Shown piece after piece: positions 15,198 through 23,017 of a DNA stretch of 25,139 nucleotides. Source of the stretch: Bacteroidota bacterium (GTDB lineage Bacteria; Bacteroidota; Bacteroidia; Bacteroidales; VadinHA17); NCBI GenBank assembly GCA_015222065.1, contig JADFUQ010000174.1, forward strand, positions 1 to 25,139, read 5' to 3'. Every line of letters begins with the position of its first letter. Positions within the stretch are counted from its first letter, which is position 1. Under the pieces are notes generated by a model, which saw only the letters and a list, made by a program, of their open reading frames with translations, did not search any database and was not told where the DNA came from. Both the position numbers and the translations under genes were made by a program.

Positions 15198-17392
15198 TGT
15201 AGAAATTCTCTTACATCATTAACTGATTCAACATAAAATCTGGCTTTAGTATTTTTAGTTCCGACTTTAATAGTATAAGTTGTATCAGGCAGTGCTTCAA
15301 AGGTATATTCATCTGTCCAGTCATCACCTATCGCGAGTATGAAATCGAATTTTTCATCTCCCATTTTATAAGTTGCTGCTCTACCTTTGTTTATACCGGA
15401 ATGTTTTATTTCAATAACCTTATCTCCGTCCATGATCTGGAGATTCAGGTTTGAAATCAAATCCATAAGCTGGTCTTTTAGCTCCCATGATCTTTGAATG
15501 CCCAGATCAGGATCAGATTTTCTGTAATGCCAGACAAGGGAAAAGTTTTTATTTTCAATGAACGCCCCCGGGGTCTGGTCAACATAAAACTCTAAAATTG
15601 GGTGAACCAATTTTTTCCATTCATTATCAATTTGCTCCAGCATCGACCAGTTTTCTCCAGGATTTTTGAACCATACACCATGTTCGGCAATAAATGAAAT
15701 ATTCCTGTCTCCAACGAACCATTTACCTAAAATTTCTTTATCTCTGCCGCTAATAATAACAACATTGTTTTGAGGGTTGGTGCTTAAATTTTTAAGGATA
15801 CTGTATAATTCCTGATCAGGTTTTGCATCTGCCGGATTTTTCCTAAAACCCGTAAGAGTTCCATCGTAATCAAGAAGAAAAATCCTGTTTTTTGTTTTGT
15901 GGTAATCATTTATAATATCTTCTTTTCGTTCAATATTGATCTTTTTAGTAAGGTGTGTTTGTTGAAGCTTCTTTACATCCGCCAGACTTTTCATGAAATC
16001 CCTGGCCCATCTGTCAACATTATAACGCTTCAGTCGTTTTTGAAGCACTTTGTTTCTTTTTTCCTGCTCTTCAACAGGCATTAATATTGCTTGTTTAATA
16101 GCTTCTGCTATTTCTTCTAAATTATTAGGGTTTACAATCAATGCCTCATTCATTTCGTGTATAGCACCGGCTGTTTCACTTAAAATCAATACTCCCCTGC
16201 CGTCAGGTTTTGATGCAACAAACTCTTTGGCAACCATACTCATTCCATCACGAATTGGAGTGATTAGGGCAATATTTGCTGCAGTGTATAATTCAATCAG
16301 GTCATCCAGTTCAAATGGCCTGTACAGGTACCATATTGGCATCCAGTTAATGGTTCCGTAATTTCCGTTGATCCTGCCAACAAGTTCATCAACTTCACTT
16401 TTCAGGTTATGATACATTTCTCCTGTTTCCCCGGTTGAAACAGCTATTAAGATTAGACATACTTTGCCACAGAATTCCGGGTTATTCCGTAGAAAAATCT
16501 CAAAAGCTTTTAACCGGTCAGGGATCCCTTTTGTGTGTTCAAGATTACTGGTTGATAAAATTATTTTCTTGCCTTCTCCGGGAGAAAAATATTTTTCAAT
16601 TTCTTTCCTGATTTGTGATTTTTTTTCAGGGGGTTTATTTTCTTCAAGTATGGCAGCTTTTTGAAATTTCTCAAAATCAATTCCTTTAGGATAAGCATCT
16701 ACCTTCAGGGTTCTTTCGTGGATTTGTATTCTGTTAAAAACAGAATCATACCCAAGTATTCTTCTTACACAACTTAAAAAGTGTCTGACATAGTTATAAG
16801 TATGAAAAGCAATCAGATCGGCACCAAGCATGCCCTCCAGGATTTCAATCCGCCATGGTAATAGCCTGAATATTTCATATGAAGGAAAGGGTATATGGTT
16901 AAATATCCCTATGGAAATTTCGGGACGTTTATCCCTGATCATTCCGGGCAGAAGCAACAAGTGGTAATCATGGATCCAGATACTGTCCCCTTTATTTACA
17001 TGTTGTAATATTTTTTCAGCGTAATAACGATTGACTTTAACATATGCATTCCAGTATTTTTCAACATAAACAGCATTCTGTGTAAAATAATGGAAAAGAG
17101 GCCAGATAGTTTCCTTCGAAAAACCATGAACAGAATCATTGATAACATTCCAATCAGCAAAAACAGGGATACAATTATATTCCTGAAGTTCATCTTTCAA
17201 TTTTTCCTTTTCCTGGTTTGAAAGCTTATAATGATCAATGCTGGTCAGTCCTATCCATTTAGTATTATACTGCCTGTAAAAGTTTTCCAGTCCGGATTTA
17301 ACCGGTTCTTCTTTAATAGCAATTTTAAAATCCTTTTCAACCTTCTCAATATGAACAGGCAATTGACTTGAAACAACAAATAAATTCTCCAT
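15179..17392 (-). CDS. Fused trehalose-6-phosphate synthase-like (GT20) / trehalose-6-phosphate phosphatase
   Basis: A 737-residue fusion. Residues 1 to about 480 are a GT20 domain (IWIHDYHLLLLPGMIR, NHIPFPSYEIFRLLPWR, DGMSMVAKEFVA). Residues about 500-737 are a HAD phosphatase with all motifs: DYDGTL (D508, D510), ISGRD, INKGRA and GDDWTDE. The phosphatase half should release phosphate from trehalose 6-phosphate or a like sugar phosphate. The GT20 half is degenerate. The entry motif SNR is SSQ (Q10), the tyrosine nine residues before W97 is V88, the arginine of the usual DRLDYTKG is N283 (K288 is kept), and the arginine 38 residues later is G321. These correspond to R9, Y76, R262 and R300 of E. 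coli OtsA, which hold glucose-6-phosphate and UDP. It may therefore be a pseudo-synthase that regulates or scaffolds, as in yeast Tps2. Transcribed divergently from the GH65 operon. Confidence 0.88.
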   Translation of the reverse strand: MENLFVVSSQLPVHIEKVEKDFKIAIKEEPVKSGLENFYRQYNTKWIGLTSIDHYKLSNQEKEKLKDELQEYNCIPVFADWNVINDSVHGFSKETIWPLFHYFTQNAVYVEKYWNAYVKVNRYYAEKILQHVNKGDSIWIHDYHLLLLPGMIRDKRPEISIGIFNHIPFPSYEIFRLLPWRIEILEGMLGADLIAFHTYNYVRHFLSCVRRILGYDSVFNRIQIHERTLKVDAYPKGIDFEKFQKAAILEENKPPEKKSQIRKEIEKYFSPGEGKKIILSTSNLEHTKGIPDRLKAFEIFLRNNPEFCGKVCLILIAVSTGETGEMYHNLKSEVDELVGRINGNYGTINWMPIWYLYRPFELDDLIELYTAANIALITPIRDGMSMVAKEFVASKPDGRGVLILSETAGAIHEMNEALIVNPNNLEEIAEAIKQAILMPVEEQEKRNKVLQKRLKRYNVDRWARDFMKSLADVKKLQQTHLTKKINIERKEDIINDYHKTKNRIFLLDYDGTLTGFRKNPADAKPDQELYSILKNLSTNPQNNVVIISGRDKEILGKWFVGDRNISFIAEHGVWFKNPGENWSMLEQIDNEWKKLVHPILEFYVDQTPGAFIENKNFSLVWHYRKSDPDLGIQRSWELKDQLMDLISNLNLQIMDGDKVIEIKHSGINKGRAATYKMGDEKFDFILAIGDDWTDEYTFEALPDTTYTIKVGTKNTKARFYVESVNDVREFLHQISGK

Positions 17393-17526
17393 AATACATA
17401 GTGTTAGGTTTATCTAAGTTAACCAAAAAACCGAATTTTAGAAACAAATTGAAGAAAACCAACAAACTTCCAGGATTTCACATAGTTAATAAAACTTGTT
17501 GTTCGATAAACTGAACATTTTTTTGT

Positions 17527-17554
17527 ATTTTAGAACCATATAGTGTTCTAAAAT
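17527..17554. promoter_or_regulatory. Perfect 28-bp palindromic site, candidate operator
   Basis: Arms ATTTTAGAAC (17527-17536) and GTTCTAAAAT (17545-17554) are exact reverse complements with an eight-base spacer. It lies 135 bp before the synthase/phosphatase start and about 250 bp before the GH65 start. A half-site with the first nine bases of the arm recurs at 17435-17443. Size and symmetry suit a dimeric regulator; the regulator is not in the window. Confidence 0.5.
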
Positions 17555-17733
17555 TCGAAAACAGGCATTATTTGCCAATAAGAACATAATTTCACAAATT
17601 GATTGATCCGCCAGCTTGCGGATGATTTTCAGGTTTCATAAATAATTAGTTAATAGTCGGCAGTCCGCAGTCCACTTAAAAACACAAAGTATAATGAAAT
17701 TAGCCATTATCAAGCCATAAACATTGAACTTGG

Positions 17734-17751
17734 CCCCGATGGCTATCGGGG
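17734..17751. repeat. Hairpin CCCCGAT-GGCT-ATCGGGG
   Basis: A perfect 7-bp stem with a four-base loop, 50 bp before the GH65 start. Similar CCCCGATAGCTATCGGGG hairpins are scattered between genes in many Bacteroidota. There is no T-run after it, so it is not an obvious terminator; on the transcript it would form a stable structure in the leader of the GH65 gene. Confidence 0.55.
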
Positions 17752-17801
17752 CGATCTCATGAACGAAGTGAGTAAACTCCGATACAATAAAATAAATTCT
17801 T

Positions 17802-20800
17802 ATGAAACAATTTGATGCGGTAATATTTGATCTGGATGGTGTAATAACACAAACAGCAAAAGTACATGGTACAGCATGGAAAAAAATGTTTGATGAGTAT
17901 TTACACACCAGAGAAAAAAGATTTAATGAGCCTTTCAAAGAATTTACACATGAAGGAGATTACCTTCCCTATGTTGATGGGAAACCCAGGTATAAAGGAG
18001 TTGAATCTTTCATGGAATCAAGGGGAATAGATATTCCTTTTGGAAACCCTGAAGATTCTCCTGATATGGAAACAGTATGTGGATTGGGCAATGCAAAAAA
18101 TAAATTCTTTAATGAAGTCCTGAAAAAAGACGGAGCCGAGGTTTTTGAATCTACTGTTTCCCTCATCTATGAGTTAAAAAATATTGGTGTAAGGATTGGT
18201 GTCGCCTCTTCGAGTAAAAATTGCAAGCAAATACTTCAATCAGTTAATCTTCTTGACCTGTTTGAAACACGGGTTGATGGAGTTGTATCTGCCGAATTGG
18301 GATTAATGGGGAAACCCGAACCTGATATTTTTACTACTGCCTGTGATAACCTTGGTGTGGATTATCATAGAACTGTTATTGTTGAAGATGCTGTGTCGGG
18401 TGTACAGGCAGGATTGAATGGAGGGTTCGGTCTTACCCTGGGACTTGCCAGGGAGGATAATACCACTGAACTATTGATAAATGGAGCAGATATTGTAGTC
18501 GAAGATCTTTCCGAAATCAGTATAGACACAATAAATGAATGGTTTAATAGAGGTCTGGAAAATGAAAAATGGACTTTGAATTATCATGATTACAATCCTG
18601 AAAATGAACGGTCGCGTGAAGCATTATTAGCAATTGGGAACGGCTTTTTTGGTACAAGAGGTGCAATGGAAGAAAGTAAAGCCAACAAAATAAATTATCC
18701 GGGCACCTATATAGCAGGATTATTTAACCGGCTTGTTTCCAAGGTTGCAGGGAGGGATATTGAAAATGAAGATTTTGTTAATAACCCGAACTGGCTTCCG
18801 GTTAATTTTAAGCCGGAAAATGGGGACTGGTTAAGTTTCGGAGGAGAACCGAATTTTGAAATTGAGAAAATTCACCGGAAACTGGATTTTAGAACCGGAC
18901 TTCTAACCCGGTATATCATAATAAAAGATAAACAGGGAAAGCGAACAGAAATTCTGTCTAAAAGATTTGCAAGCATGGATAACCCTCATATTGCCGGTAT
19001 CAGTTATGAAGTATCTCCAATAAATTATCAGGGGCCTTTACTGATAAGGTCAGGATTGTTTGGTGATCATATAAATGCCGGTGTAGAAAGATATCAGCAG
19101 TTGAAGCAGAAACACCTTGAACCGGTTCTGCAAATTGGGGAAAAAAGGAAAATATCCCTGGTTGTTAAAACAATTAATTCAGGTGTAACAATTGCTCAAA
19201 ATGCCCGCCACGATTTTTTAATTGATAATAAAAAAACCGAATTAGAATGTAATATTGAATCTGGTAAAGGATGGGTAGCTGCTGATTATAATATTCATGT
19301 TGAAAAAGGACAAAAAATTATACTTGAAAAACTTGTTTCTATTCATACATCACAGGATAAGAAAAAACAAAATCCTTTGGTCAGGGCTGAAAAAGATATT
19401 AAATCAGCAGACTCATGGAACGGGATGTTTGAGAGATCGGTTAGTAAATGGGAAAAATTATGGGATAACATGGATATAATAATTGACCATGACCGTAATT
19501 CCCAAAAATTGGTTCGTTTACATTTATATCATATGCTTGTCACCGCCTCAGAACACTTTACTGATCAGGATGCAGGGATACCACCCAGAGGCCTTCATGG
19601 AGAGGCATACCGGGGCCACATTTTCTGGGACGAGCTGTATATTCTTCCTTTGTATAACATACACATGCCCGGGGTAACAAAAGCATCCTTGATGTATCGT
19701 TACAGAAGACTTGATAAAGCAAGAGAATATGCAAAAGAATACGGATATAAAGGAGCAATGTTTCCCTGGCAAAGTGGGAGTGATGGCAGGGAAGAGACGC
19801 AGATTATTCATCTTAATCCTTTATCAGGGGAATGGGGTGATGACTATAGCTCATTACAAAGACACATATCCATTGCACTGGCTTATAATGTATGGAACTA
19901 TTTCGCAGCAACCCGGGATGAAGAATTTATGATTAATTATGGTGTAGAGTTGTATTTCGAGATTTGCCGTTTCTGGGCAAGCAAAGCTAAGTTTAATAGT
20001 GAATCAGACAGATACTCTATTTGTAAAGTTATGGGACCGGATGAATTTCATGAAAAACACACTGGCTCTGAAGAGGGAGGAATAAAGAATAATGCATATA
20101 CAAATATCATGGTAAGCTGGCTCTTTAAAAAAGTCGAAAGCTTATGTGAACTGCTTCCTGGAGATAAAATGAGAGAAACATGTAAGAAACTTGGTTTTGA
20201 AGAAGAAGAAATGCAAAAATGGCAAGTGATAAGGAAGAAATTAAAACTGGAAATATCCGGTAAGGGTATAATTGCTCAATTTGAGGGATATTTTAAACTG
20301 AAGGATCTTGACTGGGATTATTATCGTAAGAAATATAAAGATATCCATCGCCTTGACAGGATTTTAAAAGCTGAAGGGAAATCTCCTGATGATTATAAAT
20401 TATCAAAACAAGCTGACCTGTTAATGTTATATTATAATCTTGATAAAGAGGAGGTTGAAGGGGTTGTTGAAGAGATGGGATATAAGTTGCCTGATAACTA
20501 CTTTGAAGCCAATTTTGATTATTACATTAACAGAACAACACATGGCTCAACACTTAGCCGACTGGTTCATGCCTATCTGGCAAATCTTATTAACAGAAAA
20601 AAACTTAGTATGCAATTGTTTCAGGAAGCGTTAACAAGTGATTATGTCGATATACAGGGGGGGACTACAGGAGAAGGAATACATTGCGGGGTAATGGCAG
20701 GAACAGTATATTCGGTGCTGAACTCTTATGCCGGTGTGAATCTTCGTTCTGATGTAGTAAAAATTTGTCCAAAGCTTCCGGGATCCTGGGATAAAATTAA

Positions 20801-20963
20801 ATTTGGATTTAAATTCAGAGATGAACAATACCAGTTAGTGATTGGGGAAAAAGAAATTGAAATTTTGATAAAAAGTCCTTCAAAGAAAAAAATTAATATA
20901 CATCTTTGCGGAAAGGAATTTCCAATTCCGGTTAACGTAAATAAAAAACTTGGTATTAATTGA
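17802..20963 (+). CDS. HAD beta-phosphoglucomutase / GH65 disaccharide phosphorylase fusion
   Basis: A 1053-residue bifunctional enzyme. Residues 1 to about 230 form a beta-phosphoglucomutase-type HAD domain: FDLDGVIT with D10 and D12, GVASSSKNC, GLMGKPEPD and VIVEDAVSG (E195, D196). The mutase would convert beta-glucose 1-phosphate to glucose 6-phosphate. From about 255 on it is a GH65 phosphorylase: LAIGNGFFGTRGAMEE at the N-terminal beta-sandwich, HGEAYRGHIFWDELYILP, and MGPDEFHE with the probable general acid E748. HGSTLS (914-919) and TTGEGIHCG form the phosphate site. GH65 members cleave trehalose, trehalose 6-phosphate, maltose, kojibiose, nigerose or glucosylglycerol with phosphate; the substrate here is not readable. 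Similar fusions and neighbours occur in mycobacteria. The next gene starts one base after its stop. Confidence 0.92.
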   Translation: MKQFDAVIFDLDGVITQTAKVHGTAWKKMFDEYLHTREKRFNEPFKEFTHEGDYLPYVDGKPRYKGVESFMESRGIDIPFGNPEDSPDMETVCGLGNAKNKFFNEVLKKDGAEVFESTVSLIYELKNIGVRIGVASSSKNCKQILQSVNLLDLFETRVDGVVSAELGLMGKPEPDIFTTACDNLGVDYHRTVIVEDAVSGVQAGLNGGFGLTLGLAREDNTTELLINGADIVVEDLSEISIDTINEWFNRGLENEKWTLNYHDYNPENERSREALLAIGNGFFGTRGAMEESKANKINYPGTYIAGLFNRLVSKVAGRDIENEDFVNNPNWLPVNFKPENGDWLSFGGEPNFEIEKIHRKLDFRTGLLTRYIIIKDKQGKRTEILSKRFASMDNPHIAGISYEVSPINYQGPLLIRSGLFGDHINAGVERYQQLKQKHLEPVLQIGEKRKISLVVKTINSGVTIAQNARHDFLIDNKKTELECNIESGKGWVAADYNIHVEKGQKIILEKLVSIHTSQDKKKQNPLVRAEKDIKSADSWNGMFERSVSKWEKLWDNMDIIIDHDRNSQKLVRLHLYHMLVTASEHFTDQDAGIPPRGLHGEAYRGHIFWDELYILPLYNIHMPGVTKASLMYRYRRLDKAREYAKEYGYKGAMFPWQSGSDGREETQIIHLNPLSGEWGDDYSSLQRHISIALAYNVWNYFAATRDEEFMINYGVELYFEICRFWASKAKFNSESDRYSICKVMGPDEFHEKHTGSEEGGIKNNAYTNIMVSWLFKKVESLCELLPGDKMRETCKKLGFEEEEMQKWQVIRKKLKLEISGKGIIAQFEGYFKLKDLDWDYYRKKYKDIHRLDRILKAEGKSPDDYKLSKQADLLMLYYNLDKEEVEGVVEEMGYKLPDNYFEANFDYYINRTTHGSTLSRLVHAYLANLINRKKLSMQLFQEALTSDYVDIQGGTTGEGIHCGVMAGTVYSVLNSYAGVNLRSDVVKICPKLPGSWDKIKFGFKFRDEQYQLVIGEKEIEILIKSPSKKKINIHLCGKEFPIPVNVNKKLGIN

Positions 20964-20964
20964 A

Positions 20965-21669
20965 ATGGAAAATAGCATGCTTGGAGATGTATTATTAATT
21001 AAGGAAATTCATAAGGAAGCTGCAAGAACAATAAAGGAAAGAATTATTGCTGATCTGGAGAAAAAGGAAAGAAGATACAGATATATTGTTGGAATTTCGG
21101 GCGAATCAGGTTCGGGGAAATCAGAATTAGCTCATGCTTTAGGCACCTTTTTAAAGGAAGACAGAATAAGAGTAAAAGTGATTCACGCGGATGATTATTA
21201 TAAAATTCAACCTTTGTTAAGAGCTGAATGGCGACGGACAAAAGGTTTTGATAAAATAGGTATTAATGAATACGACTGGGTTAAAATAAAAAAAACCATC
21301 CGTGACTATAAAGAAGAGCAGGAATGCATAATGCCTTGTATTGATATTATTCCCGAACAGGTGGATAAGCTGATTACTGATTTCGCAAAAATAGACCTTT
21401 TGGTTATTGACGGTCTTTATGCAATTAAAGCCGATAGTCTTGATCTGAGAGTGTTTATTGATCTGACCTACCAGGAAACAAAGATCTCCCAGATTGAAAG
21501 ACTTAAGGAAACTTATAATAAAGAAAGAATGGAAGTGTTGGAGCGGGAGCATGTAAATATAAAATCGTTAAAACCATTAGCTGATCTGATCGTTAATAAA
21601 AGTTATAAAGTTGTTGAAGCGAATAATAATAACAACAATGATAACGGCCAGAATGGCTTTTTTATTTAA
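20965..21669 (+). CDS. Uridine kinase-like P-loop kinase in the GH65 operon
   Basis: A 234-residue cytoplasmic protein of the uridine kinase / phosphoribulokinase group. The Walker A loop GESGSGKS spans residues 46-53, HADDYYK follows at the position of the substrate aspartate, and LLVIDGLYAI is the second strand motif (family: EGIL). It ends in a strange tail of six asparagines plus DNGQNGFFI. The phosphate acceptor is unknown. Its place one base after the HAD-GH65 gene suggests a sugar or polyol released by the phosphorylase rather than uridine. The ATG at 20965 is chosen over a TTG at 20950 that overlaps the previous gene. Its stop overlaps that of the convergent rhodanese gene (21666-21669). 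Confidence 0.8.
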   Translation: MENSMLGDVLLIKEIHKEAARTIKERIIADLEKKERRYRYIVGISGESGSGKSELAHALGTFLKEDRIRVKVIHADDYYKIQPLLRAEWRRTKGFDKIGINEYDWVKIKKTIRDYKEEQECIMPCIDIIPEQVDKLITDFAKIDLLVIDGLYAIKADSLDLRVFIDLTYQETKISQIERLKETYNKERMEVLEREHVNIKSLKPLADLIVNKSYKVVEANNNNNNDNGQNGFFI

Positions 21670-22106
21670 AAGCTTTTATTGCTTTTCTTTTCTCTTTTAC
21701 TGATACTTTTTTTGTCTGTTTCAAGTTCCAGTTCTTTCCATCCCGCAATACCATTAATTAGAACATAAACATTACTGAATCCCAGGTTATTTAGCAAAGT
21801 GGAAGCAGTAATGCTTCTTGAAATATATACGCAGTAAATAAAAATTGGTTGTTCACGATCAAGGGTATCTGTCAAAGAGAATAATTCATCATATGTTGCT
21901 GTTGAAACTGCTCCGGGAATTCTCTCTTTCCTGTAATCTTTGTATTCACCAACATCAAGCAGTAATGGATTAGAGGATTGATGTAGCTTAATATAAAACT
22001 CATTGGGCTCCAGCATATTAATTGTGTCAGACTGTTCCTGTTGCCCTGATGCGGAGATAAAACCTGCTAATAATATTTGAATTGTAATAATATAGAAGGG
22101 TTTCAT
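21666..22106 (-). CDS. Secreted rhodanese-like domain protein
   Basis: A 146-residue protein with a signal peptide (MKPFYIITIQILLAGFISASG, given as start; cleavage probably near residue 20) and one rhodanese domain. LLLDVGEYKDYRKERIPGA is the first conserved motif. The active loop is YCVYISRS with Cys92 and Arg97, so sulfur transfer is possible. GFSNVYVLINGIAGWKE closes the domain. The arginine usual after the DV of the first motif is Gly. It would act in the periplasm, perhaps with thiosulfate or sulfide. The C-terminus is very basic (KKSISKREKKSNKSF). Convergent with the kinase gene; upstream lies a repeat-rich gap. Confidence 0.87.
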   Translation of the reverse strand: MKPFYIITIQILLAGFISASGQQEQSDTINMLEPNEFYIKLHQSSNPLLLDVGEYKDYRKERIPGAVSTATYDELFSLTDTLDREQPIFIYCVYISRSITASTLLNNLGFSNVYVLINGIAGWKELELETDKKSISKREKKSNKSF

Positions 22107-22165
22107 AATTTTGTAAATTCAGAAGTCTAAGTTAAGCACAAAGTAATTAAAACCAATTTTTGTAA

Positions 22166-22325
22166 CTAATTAATCGGCAGTCCACAGTCCACAGTCGGCA
22201 AGAAAGTAAATAACAATCAAACAATTATAACACACAATCACTTAATCACATGATTCAAAATCCTGAAAAGTATAAATAACTCAGTCTTCAGATTGTCGAC
22301 TGCTGACTGAAGATTGCCGACTTAA
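22166..22325. repeat. Family B intergenic repeat (CAGTCC / GTCGGC blocks)
   Basis: The left side holds GCAGTCCACAGTCCACAGTC and then a 24-bp stretch identical to 8687-8710. The right side holds TCTTCAG (22285-22291) pairing with CTGAAGA (22307-22313) and ends ATTGCCGACTTAAAAA. A shorter relative with GGCAGTCCGCAGTCCACTTAAAAA lies at 17659-17682. The rest of the 289-bp gap (22107-22395) shows no gene. Confidence 0.5.
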
Positions 22326-22395
22326 AAATGCAAAGCAAATGAGATTAGTTATTTTAGGCATTCCAAACTTAAGGCACTGAATAGTTACCAATTTA

Positions 22396-22731
22396 TTAAT
22401 GGTCACATAAATTTGTTGTGGTTTCAAGAGTACCGTTCAGAAAATTTTGAACAATCTCGTCAGGAGATTTCTGAGGAGCCCCGGTATATACATTAATACT
22501 TTTATGTTTAAAATTATCAATTGCCTCTTGTCCCATTCCTCCTGCAATAATATCGGTAACATTCTTTTCATAAAGCCAGGCAGGATAAAGATCAGGTTGG
22601 TGAGGCGGAGGAGTTATCACATCTGTTTTTTTCACTTTTCCACCTTTTGTTTCATAAATATAGAAATGTTCACAATGTCCAAAATGAACACCCAACAAAC
22701 CATTTGACGATGGTATTGCAATCTTTTTCAT
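22396..22731 (-). CDS. NifX/NifB-type dinitrogenase iron-molybdenum cofactor family protein
   Basis: A 111-residue protein of the NifX/NafY-like fold. MKKIAIPSSNGLLGVHFGHC is the family start with its typical HFG-H/C segment, followed by DIIAGGMGQEAIDNF and the C-terminal VYTGA. Stand-alone members occur in many anaerobes without nitrogenase and are thought to bind Fe-S or Mo-Fe clusters. The longer open frame begins at 22833, but the ATG at 22731 gives the conserved N-terminus, and the added part covers a large hairpin. It follows the small MPG protein and DUF5320 genes on the same strand. No nif genes are in the window. Confidence 0.85.
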   Translation of the reverse strand: MKKIAIPSSNGLLGVHFGHCEHFYIYETKGGKVKKTDVITPPPHQPDLYPAWLYEKNVTDIIAGGMGQEAIDNFKHKSINVYTGAPQKSPDEIVQNFLNGTLETTTNLCDH

Positions 22732-22774
22732 CGGAGTAAGTATTTCTTTATTGATATTAAAATAATTTATTATA

Positions 22775-22820
22775 ACCAAATTGAAGGAATCGTCTTTTGA
22801 CGATAACCATTCAATTTGGT
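22775..22820. promoter_or_regulatory. Nested perfect hairpin upstream of the NifX-like gene
   Basis: The outer arms ACCAAATTGAA (22775-22785) and TTCAATTTGGT (22810-22820) are exact complements. Inside, ATCGTC (22789-22794) and GACGAT (22799-22804) pair around TTTT. The site lies 44-90 bases before the start codon. Read on the minus strand it is a two-step stem without a T-run, so it is more likely an operator or a leader RNA structure than a terminator. Confidence 0.55.
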
Positions 22821-22846
22821 GTAAGTTTATCAAATAACAGGTTATG

Positions 22847-23014
22847 TTAAATTGATCTTCTGCCCTGACCTTTCCCGGACATTTTTCTTTGTGCTTGCCT
22901 TGGGGAACGGTTAGTATTAGTCTGGTTTTGTTTGACTGTTGATCTGCGATTTTTCATTCGTCGACCTGTCAAAGGACCTTGTCCTTCAGGTCCGGTTCCA
23001 TCTCTTCCTGGCAT
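22847..23014 (-). CDS. Small basic MPG-type protein (55 aa), DUF5320-like N-terminus
   Basis: A 55-residue protein starting MPGRDGTGPEGQGPLTGRRM, the same opening as the neighbouring DUF5320 protein, and continuing with a strongly basic, Asn/Gln/Arg-rich tail to GKGQGRRSI. A good AAGGAG site precedes the ATG, which is unusual in this window and supports real translation. It starts three bases after the stop of the DUF5320 gene, so they are co-transcribed. It lacks the coiled coil of its neighbour and looks like a shortened paralogue. Function unknown; such proteins accompany NifX-like and DUF134 genes in anaerobes. Confidence 0.72.
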   Translation of the reverse strand: MPGRDGTGPEGQGPLTGRRMKNRRSTVKQNQTNTNRSPRQAQRKMSGKGQGRRSI

Positions 23015-23017
23015 GGC

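Larger units (their letters stand above)
17393..17801. other. Divergent regulatory region of the trehalose-type locus
   Basis: A 409-bp gap between two divergent operons, without a gene. It holds a perfect 10-bp-arm palindrome (17527-17554), a matching half-site ATTTTAGAA (17435-17443), a family-B repeat block GTCGGCAGTCCGCAGTCC (17656-17673) and a CCCCGAT hairpin (17734-17751). No promoter fitting TTTG-N20-TAnnTTTG was found for either side. Confidence 0.5.

Noticed and set aside
15179..17392. Glucosylglycerol-phosphate synthase as the identity of the GT20 half
   Set aside because: The arginine-containing phosphate motif that such enzymes keep (RVDYxKG) is also lost here, so the residues do not support it over a degenerate trehalose synthase; kept only as an alternative.
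22732..22833. 34-residue N-terminal extension of the NifX-like protein
   Set aside because: It covers the nested hairpin, and the family begins at MKKIAIPS.
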